From the NCBI GenBank assembly GCA_002791075.1, contig PFWI01000021.1, forward strand, positions 1-8,261: a stretch of 8,261 nt of DNA. The letters are read 5' to 3'. The DNA is from a bacterium (Candidatus Ratteibacteria) CG_4_9_14_3_um_filter_41_21. Its GTDB lineage: Bacteria > Ratteibacteria > UBA8468. Made by a program: the position numbers and the translations under genes. The notes under the pieces are model-generated. The model had not been told where the DNA came from and did no database searches. It saw only the letters and a program-made list of their open reading frames with translations. The stretch's first letter is position 1. Each line of letters starts with the position of its first letter. Below, in pieces: positions 1-6,344 of the stretch.

Positions 1-144
1 AAACCTGAAGAGATAATTCAACTTCTAAAGGAAGAGGCGAGGAAGCAAGGGGCTGATGCTATTATTGATGTGAAGATCACTGCGGCTGAACACCGGAGAA
101 GGGATTGGAAACGAGGTGAAGCAAAGGCGGTTATCTTCAAATAG
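1..144 (+). CDS. C-terminal end of a small protein with a GADAIIDVK motif (partial)
   Basis: The frame is open from the first base and stops with TAG at 142-144, giving the last 47 residues of a protein whose start lies outside the window. The visible part has a charged helix (EEIIQLLKEEARKQ), then GADAIIDVKI, a basic stretch and a final AKAVIFK strand. A helix followed by GA(D/N)A(I/V)(I/V)-type strands is seen in small heavy-metal-binding/YbjQ-like proteins and in several small lipoproteins. I recognise the pattern but cannot assign a family from so little sequence. An attC site begins 17 bases after the stop, so this is probably the gene of the preceding integron cassette. The reading frame is well supported; the function is not. 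Confidence 0.65.
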   Translation, partial: KPEEIIQLLKEEARKQGADAIIDVKITAAEHRRRDWKRGEAKAVIFK

Positions 145-160
145 GTTCCTATGAAACGTC

Positions 161-243
161 ACATAACATGGGCTTTGCAACTCACTGCGTTCGCCCAAAT
201 GCTCGACTTCGCCTCGCACTTCGCATGTCCGAAACCGTTAGGC
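161..243 (+). other. attC recombination site 1 (integron cassette end)
   Basis: The right box is GTTAGGC (237-243), a full match to the GTTRRRY core. The left box is ACATAAC (161-167), one mismatch from RYYYAAC with the key AAC intact. Inside them, GGGC (170-173) and TGC (176-178) can pair with GTCC (227-230) and GCA (223-225), with one G-T wobble and small bulges, as in folded attC sites. It lies 16 bases past the stop of the partial gene and 30 bases before the helicase start, as expected for a cassette junction. The internal palindrome is less regular than in the other two sites. Recombination would occur between 237 and 238. Confidence 0.7.
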
Positions 244-273
244 GAAATGCCTTTTTAGAGGATTAAAATAAGT

Positions 274-976
274 ATGGAAGGGTTAAACAAAATTATTGCC
301 TATTGGTATGATTGTATCAAAAATGAAGATATTTTAGAGAAAGACATTTCTATAAATGTCAGAAGTAAGGCTGTACTTTATCCTTTTGATAATGACCCCT
401 TTGTTTTTAATAGAAAAGAAAACCTTATTTTGGTTTCTGGTGATGAAAAATTAACCACGTTTTCAGAATATATCATTACGCAGGGCTACGAACCCTATTA
501 TGGATATCCTATCCTATTTTATTTCGACGATGAGTCAAAAAAATACTTGATTGCGCCACTTTTTATAATTAAGGTGAAATTTATTAGGAAAAACCAAAAT
601 TTATACTTACAAAAAGATGAACAAGCCCCCACTTGTGGAATTCAGGCATTTAGTAGAGTTGGATTTCGGACTGAGGAAATTGCTGATATAAGTCAATCTT
701 TAGAAAGGTTGTTTAGAAGTGAGCTTTCTAATAGCGAGAATCTGGTGGAAAAATGTTTAGAGGCTATTCAAAAAGAAGCTGAGATACAGATTAATGAGCC
801 TATAGATCCTGACCGATTAACTAATTCAAAAAATCTTTCAAAGAATATGACATCAGGCTTGTATAATAAAAGTTTGGTCTTCGCCGGTGAAAATACTGCT
901 TATAACATCAGTCTGCTTCAAGATTTACTAGAATTAAAGGAAAAGAATGATTTAGATAAAACGGCTCTTTCATTTA
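274..976 (+). pseudogene. 5' fragment of an IS-interrupted helicase-nuclease gene
   Basis: This is the first 234 codons of a 933-residue gene cut by an IS1595-type element at base 977. ATG 274 is preceded by AGAGGA (257-262), 11 bases upstream, a slightly long but usable ribosome site. The encoded segment has no motif I can name: a helical start (LNKIIAYWYDCIKNEDIL), a hydrophobic beta-rich stretch around residues 75-105 (PILFYFDD, LIAPLFIIKVKF), and a charged helical region from about 130 to 235. Such N-terminal domains are common ahead of the ATPase core in large SF1 helicases and may bind substrate or partners (inference). The frame does not stop at the insertion: it crosses the left IS end and continues through the transposase to 1956, giving a possible 560-residue chimera. 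The rest of the gene resumes at 1970 in the same frame. Confidence 0.85.
969..976 (+). repeat. Target-site duplication, left copy
   Basis: TTCATTTA directly precedes the left end of the insertion sequence and is repeated exactly at 1962-1969 after its right end. Eight bases is the usual duplication length for the IS1595 family. An intact duplication indicates simple transposition, with no later deletion at either end. Confidence 0.93.
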
Positions 977-1000
977 TATGGTTATTGAGTTATCTCCGCA
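977..1000 (+). repeat. Left terminal inverted repeat of the IS1595-type element
   Basis: This 24-bp sequence is the exact reverse complement of 1938-1961. It is presumably the transposase binding and cleavage end. It has no stop codon in the frame of the interrupted gene, so translation can pass through it. It also contains the possible -35 hexamer TTGAGT (985-990) of the transposase promoter. Confidence 0.93.
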
Positions 1001-1013
1001 AATATGATATTAT
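985..1013 (+). promoter_or_regulatory. Possible transposase promoter inside the left IS end
   Basis: TTGAGT (985-990) and TATTAT (1008-1013) are separated by 17 bases and match the sigma70 boxes at 4/6 and 5/6 positions. Transcription would start near 1020, which favours a transposase start at 1054 or 1072 over the in-frame ATG at 1012. In AT-rich DNA such matches arise easily, so this is only a candidate. Confidence 0.4.
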
Positions 1014-1071
1014 GGTAATAACGATAGAATCCGGTATTCAAAAGATCCCAAATATGGTTCAAAGGCAAGCA

Positions 1072-1956
1072 ATGTCTCTGTTTGAATTTCACCAACGATT
1101 TCCTACTCAGAAAGAATGTATTGAGCATCTTTTTAAGCTGCGATGGCCAGATGGATTTATTTGCCCAAGATGTAATAGCCAAAAATACGGTTTTCATAGT
1201 GGCCGCTTTTTATACCAATGTAAAGATTGTAGATATCAGACATCTTTAACTACTGGTTCAATTATGCATAAAACTAAAACCCCTTTGATGGTTTGGTTCT
1301 GGACCATTTTTCTGATTGCTTGTGATAAAAGAGGACATTCGGCCTTGTCCATATCTAAAGAATTCAAAATTAGCTATTGGGTTGCTTGGACATTGTTGCA
1401 GAAAATTCGTAGGGCGATGGCAGAACAAGATAGCCAATATAAATTGCAAGGTATTGTGGAACTTGATGATGCCTATTTCGGGAGCAAGGATACAGGGAAA
1501 AAGCGAGGAAGAGGAACTACTAAATCCAAGGTTCTTGCAGCTGTATCTACAGATGAAGAAAAAGAACAAGCGAGGTTTGCAAAGATGAAGGTAGTAAAAG
1601 AGCTTGATGCGGATACTGTCAATAAATTTGTAGTAGAAAATATAGAACCGGGTAGTAGAATTCAAACGGATGACTTGGATATATTTAACTCTCTGGCTGA
1701 TCTTGGAGTAAAGCATGAAGAGTATCCTATCGTATCTGGCGAAAAACCACTTCCCTGGGTTCATACCATCATTTCAAATGCAAAGGCATTTTGTTTAGGA
1801 ACATACCATCGTTTTGGCCGAAAGCATCTTCAGTCATATTTAGATGAATATTGTTATCGATTCAACAGGCGCTTCTGGGAAGATCAACTCTTTGACCGTT
1901 TGCTATCAGCATGTATAAATTGCGAGAATGCAAGCTATGCGGAGATAACTCAATAA
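1072..1956 (+). CDS. IS1595-family transposase (ISXO2-like DDE domain)
   Basis: The product cuts and joins the ends of its insertion sequence. The start chosen, ATG 1072, has AAAGG (1061-1065) six bases upstream and gives 294 residues beginning MSLFEFHQRFPT, the usual start of this family. ATG 1054 (300 residues) is the alternative. An N-terminal zinc ribbon has the cysteine pairs CPRC (1162-1173) and CKDC (1219-1230). A helix-turn-helix-like region follows (SALSISKEFKISYWVAWTLL). The catalytic core shows ELDDAYFG (first Asp at 1465), QTDDL (second Asp at 1669) and ISNAKAF with Asn at 1777, where some family members have Glu. The C-terminal GTYHRFGRKHLQ...YRFNRRF is a family signature. The frame is intact, so the enzyme may be active. 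It is also in frame with the helicase segment upstream, so a larger fusion product from 274 is possible. Confidence 0.93.
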   Translation: MSLFEFHQRFPTQKECIEHLFKLRWPDGFICPRCNSQKYGFHSGRFLYQCKDCRYQTSLTTGSIMHKTKTPLMVWFWTIFLIACDKRGHSALSISKEFKISYWVAWTLLQKIRRAMAEQDSQYKLQGIVELDDAYFGSKDTGKKRGRGTTKSKVLAAVSTDEEKEQARFAKMKVVKELDADTVNKFVVENIEPGSRIQTDDLDIFNSLADLGVKHEEYPIVSGEKPLPWVHTIISNAKAFCLGTYHRFGRKHLQSYLDEYCYRFNRRFWEDQLFDRLLSACINCENASYAEITQ

Positions 1957-1961
1957 CCATA
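1938..1961 (-). repeat. Right terminal inverted repeat of the IS1595-type element
   Basis: These 24 bases are the exact reverse complement of 977-1000. The transposase stop codon TAA (1954-1956) lies within the repeat, a compact arrangement leaving only five bases of the element after the stop. Confidence 0.93.
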
Positions 1962-1969
1962 TTCATTTA
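1962..1969 (+). repeat. Target-site duplication, right copy
   Basis: TTCATTTA follows the right IS end and matches 969-976 exactly. Joining base 976 to base 1970, which keeps one copy, rebuilds an uninterrupted reading frame (...ALSF-I-LEKV...). Confidence 0.93.
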
Positions 1970-4068
1970 TTCTTGAAAAAGTTCCTTCAGTTAAAGGAGT
2001 TGAACAAATACCAATTCTCCCTTTCCCTTCAAATGAATATCAAGTAAGAGCCCTGCAAGATATATTTCAAAATAAGTTATCTGTTATTACAGGTCCACCT
2101 GGCACTGGGAAAAGCCAGTTCATTTCAAATCTGTTAATTAACCTGTTTCTTGAAGGAAAGTCAGTCCTCTTTGTTAGCCATACCAATCCAGCTGTTGATG
2201 TTGTCAACGAGAAAATAAATGAGCAGTTTCGAAACTTGATGTTACGAACAGGCAAGAAGGAATTTCGCCAAGATTTAAAAGGAAAATTCAATGAATTAAT
2301 CTTGGATTCGGAAAAAATAATACACAGTGGCACTAACCTTAAGGATATACACTCATTATGGAAAACTATTATTACATATCGAGAAACATTAGTAGAGTTA
2401 GATATATTAGAACGAAGATTTGAAGAACTATACTATTGCTATAATAATGAAAGTATGTCTCTTATAAGATTAAACCTTTTTTCAAAGATGGCATTTTCAG
2501 TAAAAAGATTTCTATTATTTCTAAAGCTCCAATTACTCAAAAATAAATTAAGTAAGTTCCCTGCTAAGTTGGTAATTGAAAGAGAAATAAGGAGATTGGA
2601 AAAAACTTTTTATAAATCTTCGGAAGAATTCGTAAGAAGTATTTACATTCAAAAAATGCTGGGGAAGGGAAGAAATATTGGAAAAGTAAAGTCCTTTTTG
2701 CATCAAGTAGATTCTAGTCGACTAAATGACGATGGTATTGATAACTATTCATTTATAAATGCCCTGGATGTCTTAAAAATATGGTCATCTACTTTAAAAT
2801 CAATTAGAAGAACGTTTCCTCTAAGCCCTGGCATTTTTGATTATGTAATTTTTGATGAGGCTTCGCAGGTTGATTTACCCTCAGCAGCACCAGCCCTTTA
2901 TCGAGCAAAGAGAACCATCGTAGTTGGTGATCCTATGCAACTTACACATGTTGCCGGGTTAACTAGGGACATAGATAAGGGGTTAGCTAAAATACATCGC
3001 CTAACAGACAAGAAGGATATTTATCCTTCAAAAATAAGATACTGTGATATTTCCCTTTATAAATCTGCAGAGAATTCTCTAAATCATAGACCTATTCTGT
3101 TAGCCAACCATTATCGATCAGAAGATCAGATTATTGCTTTATGTAACACAGCTTTTTATAAGAGACAGTTAAAAATAATGACAACTCTCGATTACTCTAG
3201 ATACCCCAACAATCTACCACTAGGCGTTCACTGGATTAATTGCGAAGGGGAAGTTTTTAAACATCCTGCAGGGAGCAGAATAAATCATGCTGAGGTTATA
3301 TTAGTAAATAAGATTTTCCAAGATGTATTACAAAAAATATCAGGGACGAATCTAAGTATAGGCGTTGTAACTCCATACTCTCGTCAACAGAATGCAATAC
3401 ACGAAAAAATTTCCCAGTCAACACCGGCAGAACTTCTTGAAAAGCATAATGTAAAAATCCTTACTGCTCATAAATTCCAAGGGTCCGAAAAAGATATAAT
3501 GATATTTTCTTTAGTTCTTGCGTCCCGCGGAAATGGAAATAGTGACCGATGGTATAACATTTATCCTCAAATTTTAAATGTAGCGCTGTCTCGTCCAAGG
3601 TACCTTTTATATATTATTGGAGACAGAAAATTTTGCGTCAAGCATTCCTGTTATAAAGGAAATAGTTGTGTCTTAAAGAGGCTGGTTGGAACTTATGATG
3701 AGATTAAAAAGCAAGAAAAAAGTGAGGAATATACCTTATTTGAAAAGTTTGATTCTCCAACTGAGAGATTTCTTTTTAAAAAATTACAAGAGATAAATTT
3801 AGAGAACCTTGGCTATAAATTGATTCCTAAGTTGGTGGTTAAAAGATATACACTAGATTTTGCACTTTTGGGCAAGAAAAAAATTGATATTGAGTGTGAT
3901 GGATACCAGCATGAAATTATTGAAGGTCTACCAATATTAGAAGATGTTGAAAGAGACGATTTTTTAAAAAAAGAGGGTTGGAAAGTTTTAAGATTTCCTA
4001 ATCATAGAATTTTAGCCCAAACAAATATAGTGGTTAACGATATTTTAAATTTATTGAAGGAGTCATAA
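1970..4068 (+). pseudogene. 3' fragment of the interrupted gene: SF1 helicase core with C-terminal Vsr-like nuclease
   Basis: Residue numbers refer to the restored 933-residue protein. The helicase core shows a possible Q motif (Q259), Walker A GPPGTGKS (276-283, Lys282), motif Ia (SHTNPAVD, 304-311), a long helical insertion (about 325-520), Walker B/motif II FDEAS (529-533), motif III GDPMQL (554-559), motif IV-like NHYRS (614-618), motif V KFQGSE (736-741) and motif VI NVALSR (771-776). This is the UPF1/DNA2-like SF1 arrangement. The C-terminus fits a DUF559/Vsr-type PD-(D/E)XK nuclease: Glu833, Asp864 in LDFAL, IDIECDGYQHE with Glu876, Asp878 and His882, and GWKVLRF. I infer a nucleic-acid translocase that cuts its substrate, a design found in anti-phage helicase-nucleases such as DUF4011-helicase-Vsr (Hhe) proteins, though no DUF4011 domain is evident. 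After the IS there is no ATG, GTG or TTG before TTG 2236, which lies past Walker A, so this fragment alone should lack helicase activity. It ends 12 bases before an attC. Confidence 0.88.
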
Positions 4069-4080
4069 CCGTGGCACTTC

Positions 4081-4169
4081 ATCTAACACAGCATAAAAGG
4101 TTCGTGCCTTATGGCACTCGCTCAAATTCCGCCTTCGGCGAAACTTCTTTTATGCTGGAAACGTCAAAA
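4081..4169 (+). other. attC recombination site 2, with degenerate right box
   Basis: The left box ATCTAAC (4081-4087) matches RYYYAAC fully. CAGCATAAAAG (4089-4099) is perfectly complementary to CTTTTATGCTG (4147-4157), an 11-bp stem. The loop holds two smaller hairpins, GTGCC/GGCAC (4104-4108, 4113-4117) and CGCC/GGCG (4130-4133, 4137-4140). The right box reads GTCAAAA (4163-4169), where GTTRRRY is expected, so the normally invariant GTT is GTC. The loop segment TCAAATT..GCCTT.GGCGA..TTCTTTT is shared with attC 3. Position, stem and homology make an attC convincing, but recombination activity may be reduced. Confidence 0.78.
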
Positions 4170-4202
4170 GAAAGCGGCAATATGATCAGATAAAGAGGTA
4201 GT

Positions 4203-5480
4203 ATGGATCATCTGAATATCTTTTATCCTTATGAGGCCAAGCCATTAAATCACGAGGATCAGCTAACGCGAGCCCTACTTATCCTCATGCGGAACATCAA
4301 GGTTGTAGAAATGACGGTGATGGATCTCATCATTGAGGAGATGGAGCAGATAGGGTGCCATCCTGTGCCACCTCGTCTCACTAAGTCAAAAACAGGGATT
4401 GACCTAATCAAGACGCAAGTGTGGTCAAGGACAAAAGAGGAATTAGGAAGCCAAAATGGGCGTTTAGTTTCGGTGTTACTTACAGACGAGAAGCTCAAGA
4501 TAGAACACAGAGTGGCAAGAACTGACCGCGTAGGTGTTTACGACGGTATCATTCGATACAAGCCGGAATGGATATTTGTCATCGAAAACAAGCCTGACTG
4601 CAGAAATGTTTGGGTGGAGCAACTTAGCTCAACATTCAACGAAAGCTTTGATATCGAGGATAAACCTGTCGTACTTCGGTGGCAAGAGATCATTACTCGA
4701 ATTAGTGTGCTTAAGGAGAACGAACTTGTTCAAGGGTCTGACGCATCATTGCTTGAAGATTTTCTCGATTTTGTATCGGATCAGTTCCCTGAACTCAATC
4801 CCTATGAGCGTTTCAGTTTGTGCAAGGGAGATACTTACCTCTTAACCCGCCGTTGTATCTCCATTATGGAAGAATCAAAACTCGGTCCAGTGAACTACCA
4901 TCGGGGTTGGCATTACTACATTGAAACTGCAGACACGCCTGGTATCAAAGAGATAACCATTTTTCCAGAGAGGCTGCCCGATGGCGAATGGGAGATTCGT
5001 TTGGAACTATACCCCGGCGATACAATTAACCAATCGAGACAGTTCTATTCGAGTCTTAGATTGAAAGAGTTCGCAGAACTTACACAAAAAGGATGGGAGA
5101 TTCGTCCTAATCTCCATTTCGCGTTTCAGTCATCGAACCTTGTACGGACTACCGTTTCTTGTCCGCTGGGTAAGTACTTGGAGTACTGGAAAACAGAGGA
5201 AAAGAAAGGTGCAAAAGAGGGCGCGTTGAGGCAGATACCACGCGACGAATGGAACGACTACTTCCAAAACCTAAAACTCCTTGGAATGCTCTCTGATAAA
5301 GATGAGCATGGTTTAACGGAAAAGATCGTTGGCACCGGAATGCAAAGGATAAATGTATGTCCCGGCGTGAGCTGTCGTTATAAATGGACAAAAAGCGACG
5401 CGACAAGCCTAGATGATAAGGGCACATTCATTTTGACATTCAAAGAAAAAGTAAAGGAGTGCTTTGACACATGGTTATGA
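4203..5480 (+). CDS. Stand-alone PD-(D/E)XK nuclease-like cassette protein
   Basis: A 425-residue cytoplasmic protein with no signal peptide or membrane segment. The ATG at 4203 has GAGG four bases upstream. The N-terminal third carries the outline of a PD-(D/E)XK nuclease: an acidic helix with Glu18 (NHEDQLTRALLILM), Asp114 in VYDGII, Glu128-Asn129-Lys130 in WIFVIENKP, and Gln140 in the following helix (VWVEQL). The strand-D-strand-ExK order is that of restriction-type metal-dependent nucleases. The last 280 or so residues have no motif I know; they include a WHYYIE segment (about 236) and repeated beta-like stretches, and may recognise substrate. The gene is the only one in its cassette (attC sites at 4081 and 5502). 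Its sequence is visibly richer in G+C than the helicase gene before it, suggesting a different source. A defence role is plausible by fold and setting but unproven. It could instead be a modification-dependent nuclease or an inactive relative. Confidence 0.82.
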   Translation: MDHLNIFYPYEAKPLNHEDQLTRALLILMRNIKVVEMTVMDLIIEEMEQIGCHPVPPRLTKSKTGIDLIKTQVWSRTKEELGSQNGRLVSVLLTDEKLKIEHRVARTDRVGVYDGIIRYKPEWIFVIENKPDCRNVWVEQLSSTFNESFDIEDKPVVLRWQEIITRISVLKENELVQGSDASLLEDFLDFVSDQFPELNPYERFSLCKGDTYLLTRRCISIMEESKLGPVNYHRGWHYYIETADTPGIKEITIFPERLPDGEWEIRLELYPGDTINQSRQFYSSLRLKEFAELTQKGWEIRPNLHFAFQSSNLVRTTVSCPLGKYLEYWKTEEKKGAKEGALRQIPRDEWNDYFQNLKLLGMLSDKDEHGLTEKIVGTGMQRINVCPGVSCRYKWTKSDATSLDDKGTFILTFKEKVKECFDTWL

Positions 5481-5501
5481 ACATATTTTGCTGCCGCCTT
5501 C

Positions 5502-5579
5502 GCCTAACAGCGGATAAAATGGAAATTTCATTTCCTCAAATTGCCTTTGGCGAGTTCTTTTGTCCACAAAGCGTTAGAC
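5502..5579 (+). other. attC recombination site 3 (canonical)
   Basis: The left box GCCTAAC (5502-5508) and right box GTTAGAC (5573-5579) both match the RYYYAAC/GTTRRRY consensus in full. GGATAAAA (5512-5519) pairs with TTTTGTCC (5558-5565) with one T-G wobble. The loop contains GGAAA/TTTCC (5521-5525, 5531-5535) and GCC/GGC (5543-5545, 5549-5551). At 78 bp it is within the usual attC range. It starts 22 bases after the nuclease stop. Recombination would occur between 5573 and 5574. Confidence 0.9.
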
Positions 5580-5655
5580 TAAATTCGGAATATTGATATA
5601 ATTTCCAGAGATCTGAAATCTGGCAGGCAAACTACCGTGTTGGCAATAATTCTAC

Positions 5656-5686
5656 TAATTCAAATTCAATTGTTATATTGGAGCCA
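5656..5686 (+). repeat. Diverged direct repeat, copy A (upstream of the lipoprotein operon)
   Basis: These 31 bases match 6812-6842 at 25 positions, sharing the blocks TTCAAATTCAA and ATATTG. The copy lies 25 bases before the -35 box of the lipoprotein promoter. It may be a shared protein-binding site or the remnant of a duplicated element; the sequence does not decide which. Confidence 0.5.
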
Positions 5687-5710
5687 AAAATTATTTACCT
5701 CATTATGCAA

Positions 5711-5739
5711 TTGACATTTCGAAAAGTTTATCTTAAAAT
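5711..5739 (+). promoter_or_regulatory. Near-consensus sigma70 promoter for the lipoprotein operon
   Basis: TTGACA (5711-5716) is a perfect -35 box. TAAAAT (5734-5739) matches the -10 box at 5 of 6 positions, and the spacer is the ideal 17 bases. The predicted start near 5746 leaves a leader of about 42 bases before ATG 5788. The -35 box overlaps a CAATTG palindrome (5708-5713) that also occurs at 5667-5672. This is the strongest promoter match I see in the window. Confidence 0.8.
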
Positions 5740-5787
5740 AAAAGATGAGTTTGGCAAAGTATTACTTCAACAATGAAGAAAGGTATC

Positions 5788-6312
5788 ATGCCTAAAAAGC
5801 AAAAGAATAGTTCTCTCCAAGTGGTGTTGATATTAATATCAGGATTACTTCTGTCCAGTTGTGCTACTACCGGAGGTATTGTTCCGCAAAAGACACAGCT
5901 ACAAATACGCGAATTTCAAACCCGCAGATACGATACTAATGATACTAAAATGGTTATGAAGGCTATGTTAAATGTCCTTCAAGATGAAGGTTTCATTGTT
6001 AAAAACGCAAACCTCGAACTTGGTCTTTTAACTGCAACAAAAGAGGTTGATGTAGAAAACAAGGGCGAAGCTTTCTGGGCAAGTTTTTGGTTAGGCTCTC
6101 AAGCTACCTGGAAAAAGAATTCAATTATAGAAGCTTCTGCAAATATAAGTGAGTTTGGAACTCAAACTCGTGTCCGCATAAATTTTCAGAGGAAAATTTT
6201 GGACAATAAAGGAGCGGTACTTAAAGTAGAACAGGTTGAAGACGAAAAATTTTATCAAAATTTCTTTTCAAAGGTTGATAAGGGGATTTTTATTCAAAAG
6301 GAAGATTTATAA
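5788..6312 (+). CDS. Predicted outer-membrane lipoprotein of unknown function
   Basis: I chose ATG 5788 (174 residues) over ATG 5773 (179 residues) because AAAGG (5779-5783) lies four bases before 5788, while nothing like a ribosome site precedes 5773. The product begins with a basic stretch (MPKKQK), a hydrophobic segment (VVLILISGLLL) and a lipobox LSSC with Cys25, so it should be lipidated. Ala at +2 predicts sorting to the outer membrane. The mature part has a region of mixed helix and strand (DTNDTKMVMKAMLNVLQDEGF, then LGLLTATKE), a pattern I have seen in uncharacterised lipoproteins but cannot name. It lacks further membrane segments. A strong promoter lies just upstream, and the next lipoprotein gene follows after 32 bases, so the two probably form an operon. 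It is the first gene after attC 3, and no later attC is evident. Confidence 0.85.
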   Translation: MPKKQKNSSLQVVLILISGLLLSSCATTGGIVPQKTQLQIREFQTRRYDTNDTKMVMKAMLNVLQDEGFIVKNANLELGLLTATKEVDVENKGEAFWASFWLGSQATWKKNSIIEASANISEFGTQTRVRINFQRKILDNKGAVLKVEQVEDEKFYQNFFSKVDKGIFIQKEDL

Positions 6313-6344
6313 GAGGCAATTGGGTTAATCCAAAGGGGGGAGAT

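Larger units (their letters stand above)
977..1961 (+). mobile_element. IS1595-family insertion sequence, complete, 985 bp
   Basis: The element is bounded by 24-bp terminal inverted repeats (977-1000 and 1938-1961) that are exact reverse complements, starting TATGGTTATTGAG and ending CTCAATAACCATA. An 8-bp duplication, TTCATTTA, flanks them. One transposase gene fills the interior, and its TAA stop (1954-1956) lies inside the right inverted repeat. Length, single-ORF layout, duplication size and the zinc-ribbon/DDE-type transposase all fit IS1595. Perfect repeats, an intact duplication and an undamaged transposase frame point to a recent insertion. The element sits inside the helicase-nuclease gene, in the same orientation. 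With the duplication it adds 993 bp, a multiple of three. Confidence 0.95.

Noticed and set aside
982..1197. Minus-strand frame ending in the same residues as the transposase
   Set aside because: The shared ending arises because the two IS ends are inverted repeats; it is not a second gene.
1258..1764. Long minus-strand open frame (168 codons) inside the transposase gene
   Set aside because: It lies wholly opposite the well-supported transposase frame, has no recognisable domain, and is rich in residues expected from a reverse-complement shadow.
1012..1956. ATG 1012 as the transposase start
   Set aside because: It overlaps the -10 box of the likely IS promoter and lacks a ribosome site. ATG 1072 has AAAGG at good spacing and matches the usual family start.
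5607..5625. CCAGA...TCTGG inverted repeat after attC 3
   Set aside because: The arms are only five bases, with no repeated copy and no T-tract, so it cannot be told from chance.
6320..6333. TTGGGTTAATCCAA hairpin between the lipoprotein genes as a terminator
   Set aside because: The stem is very short and is followed by the G-rich ribosome site of the next gene, not by T residues.
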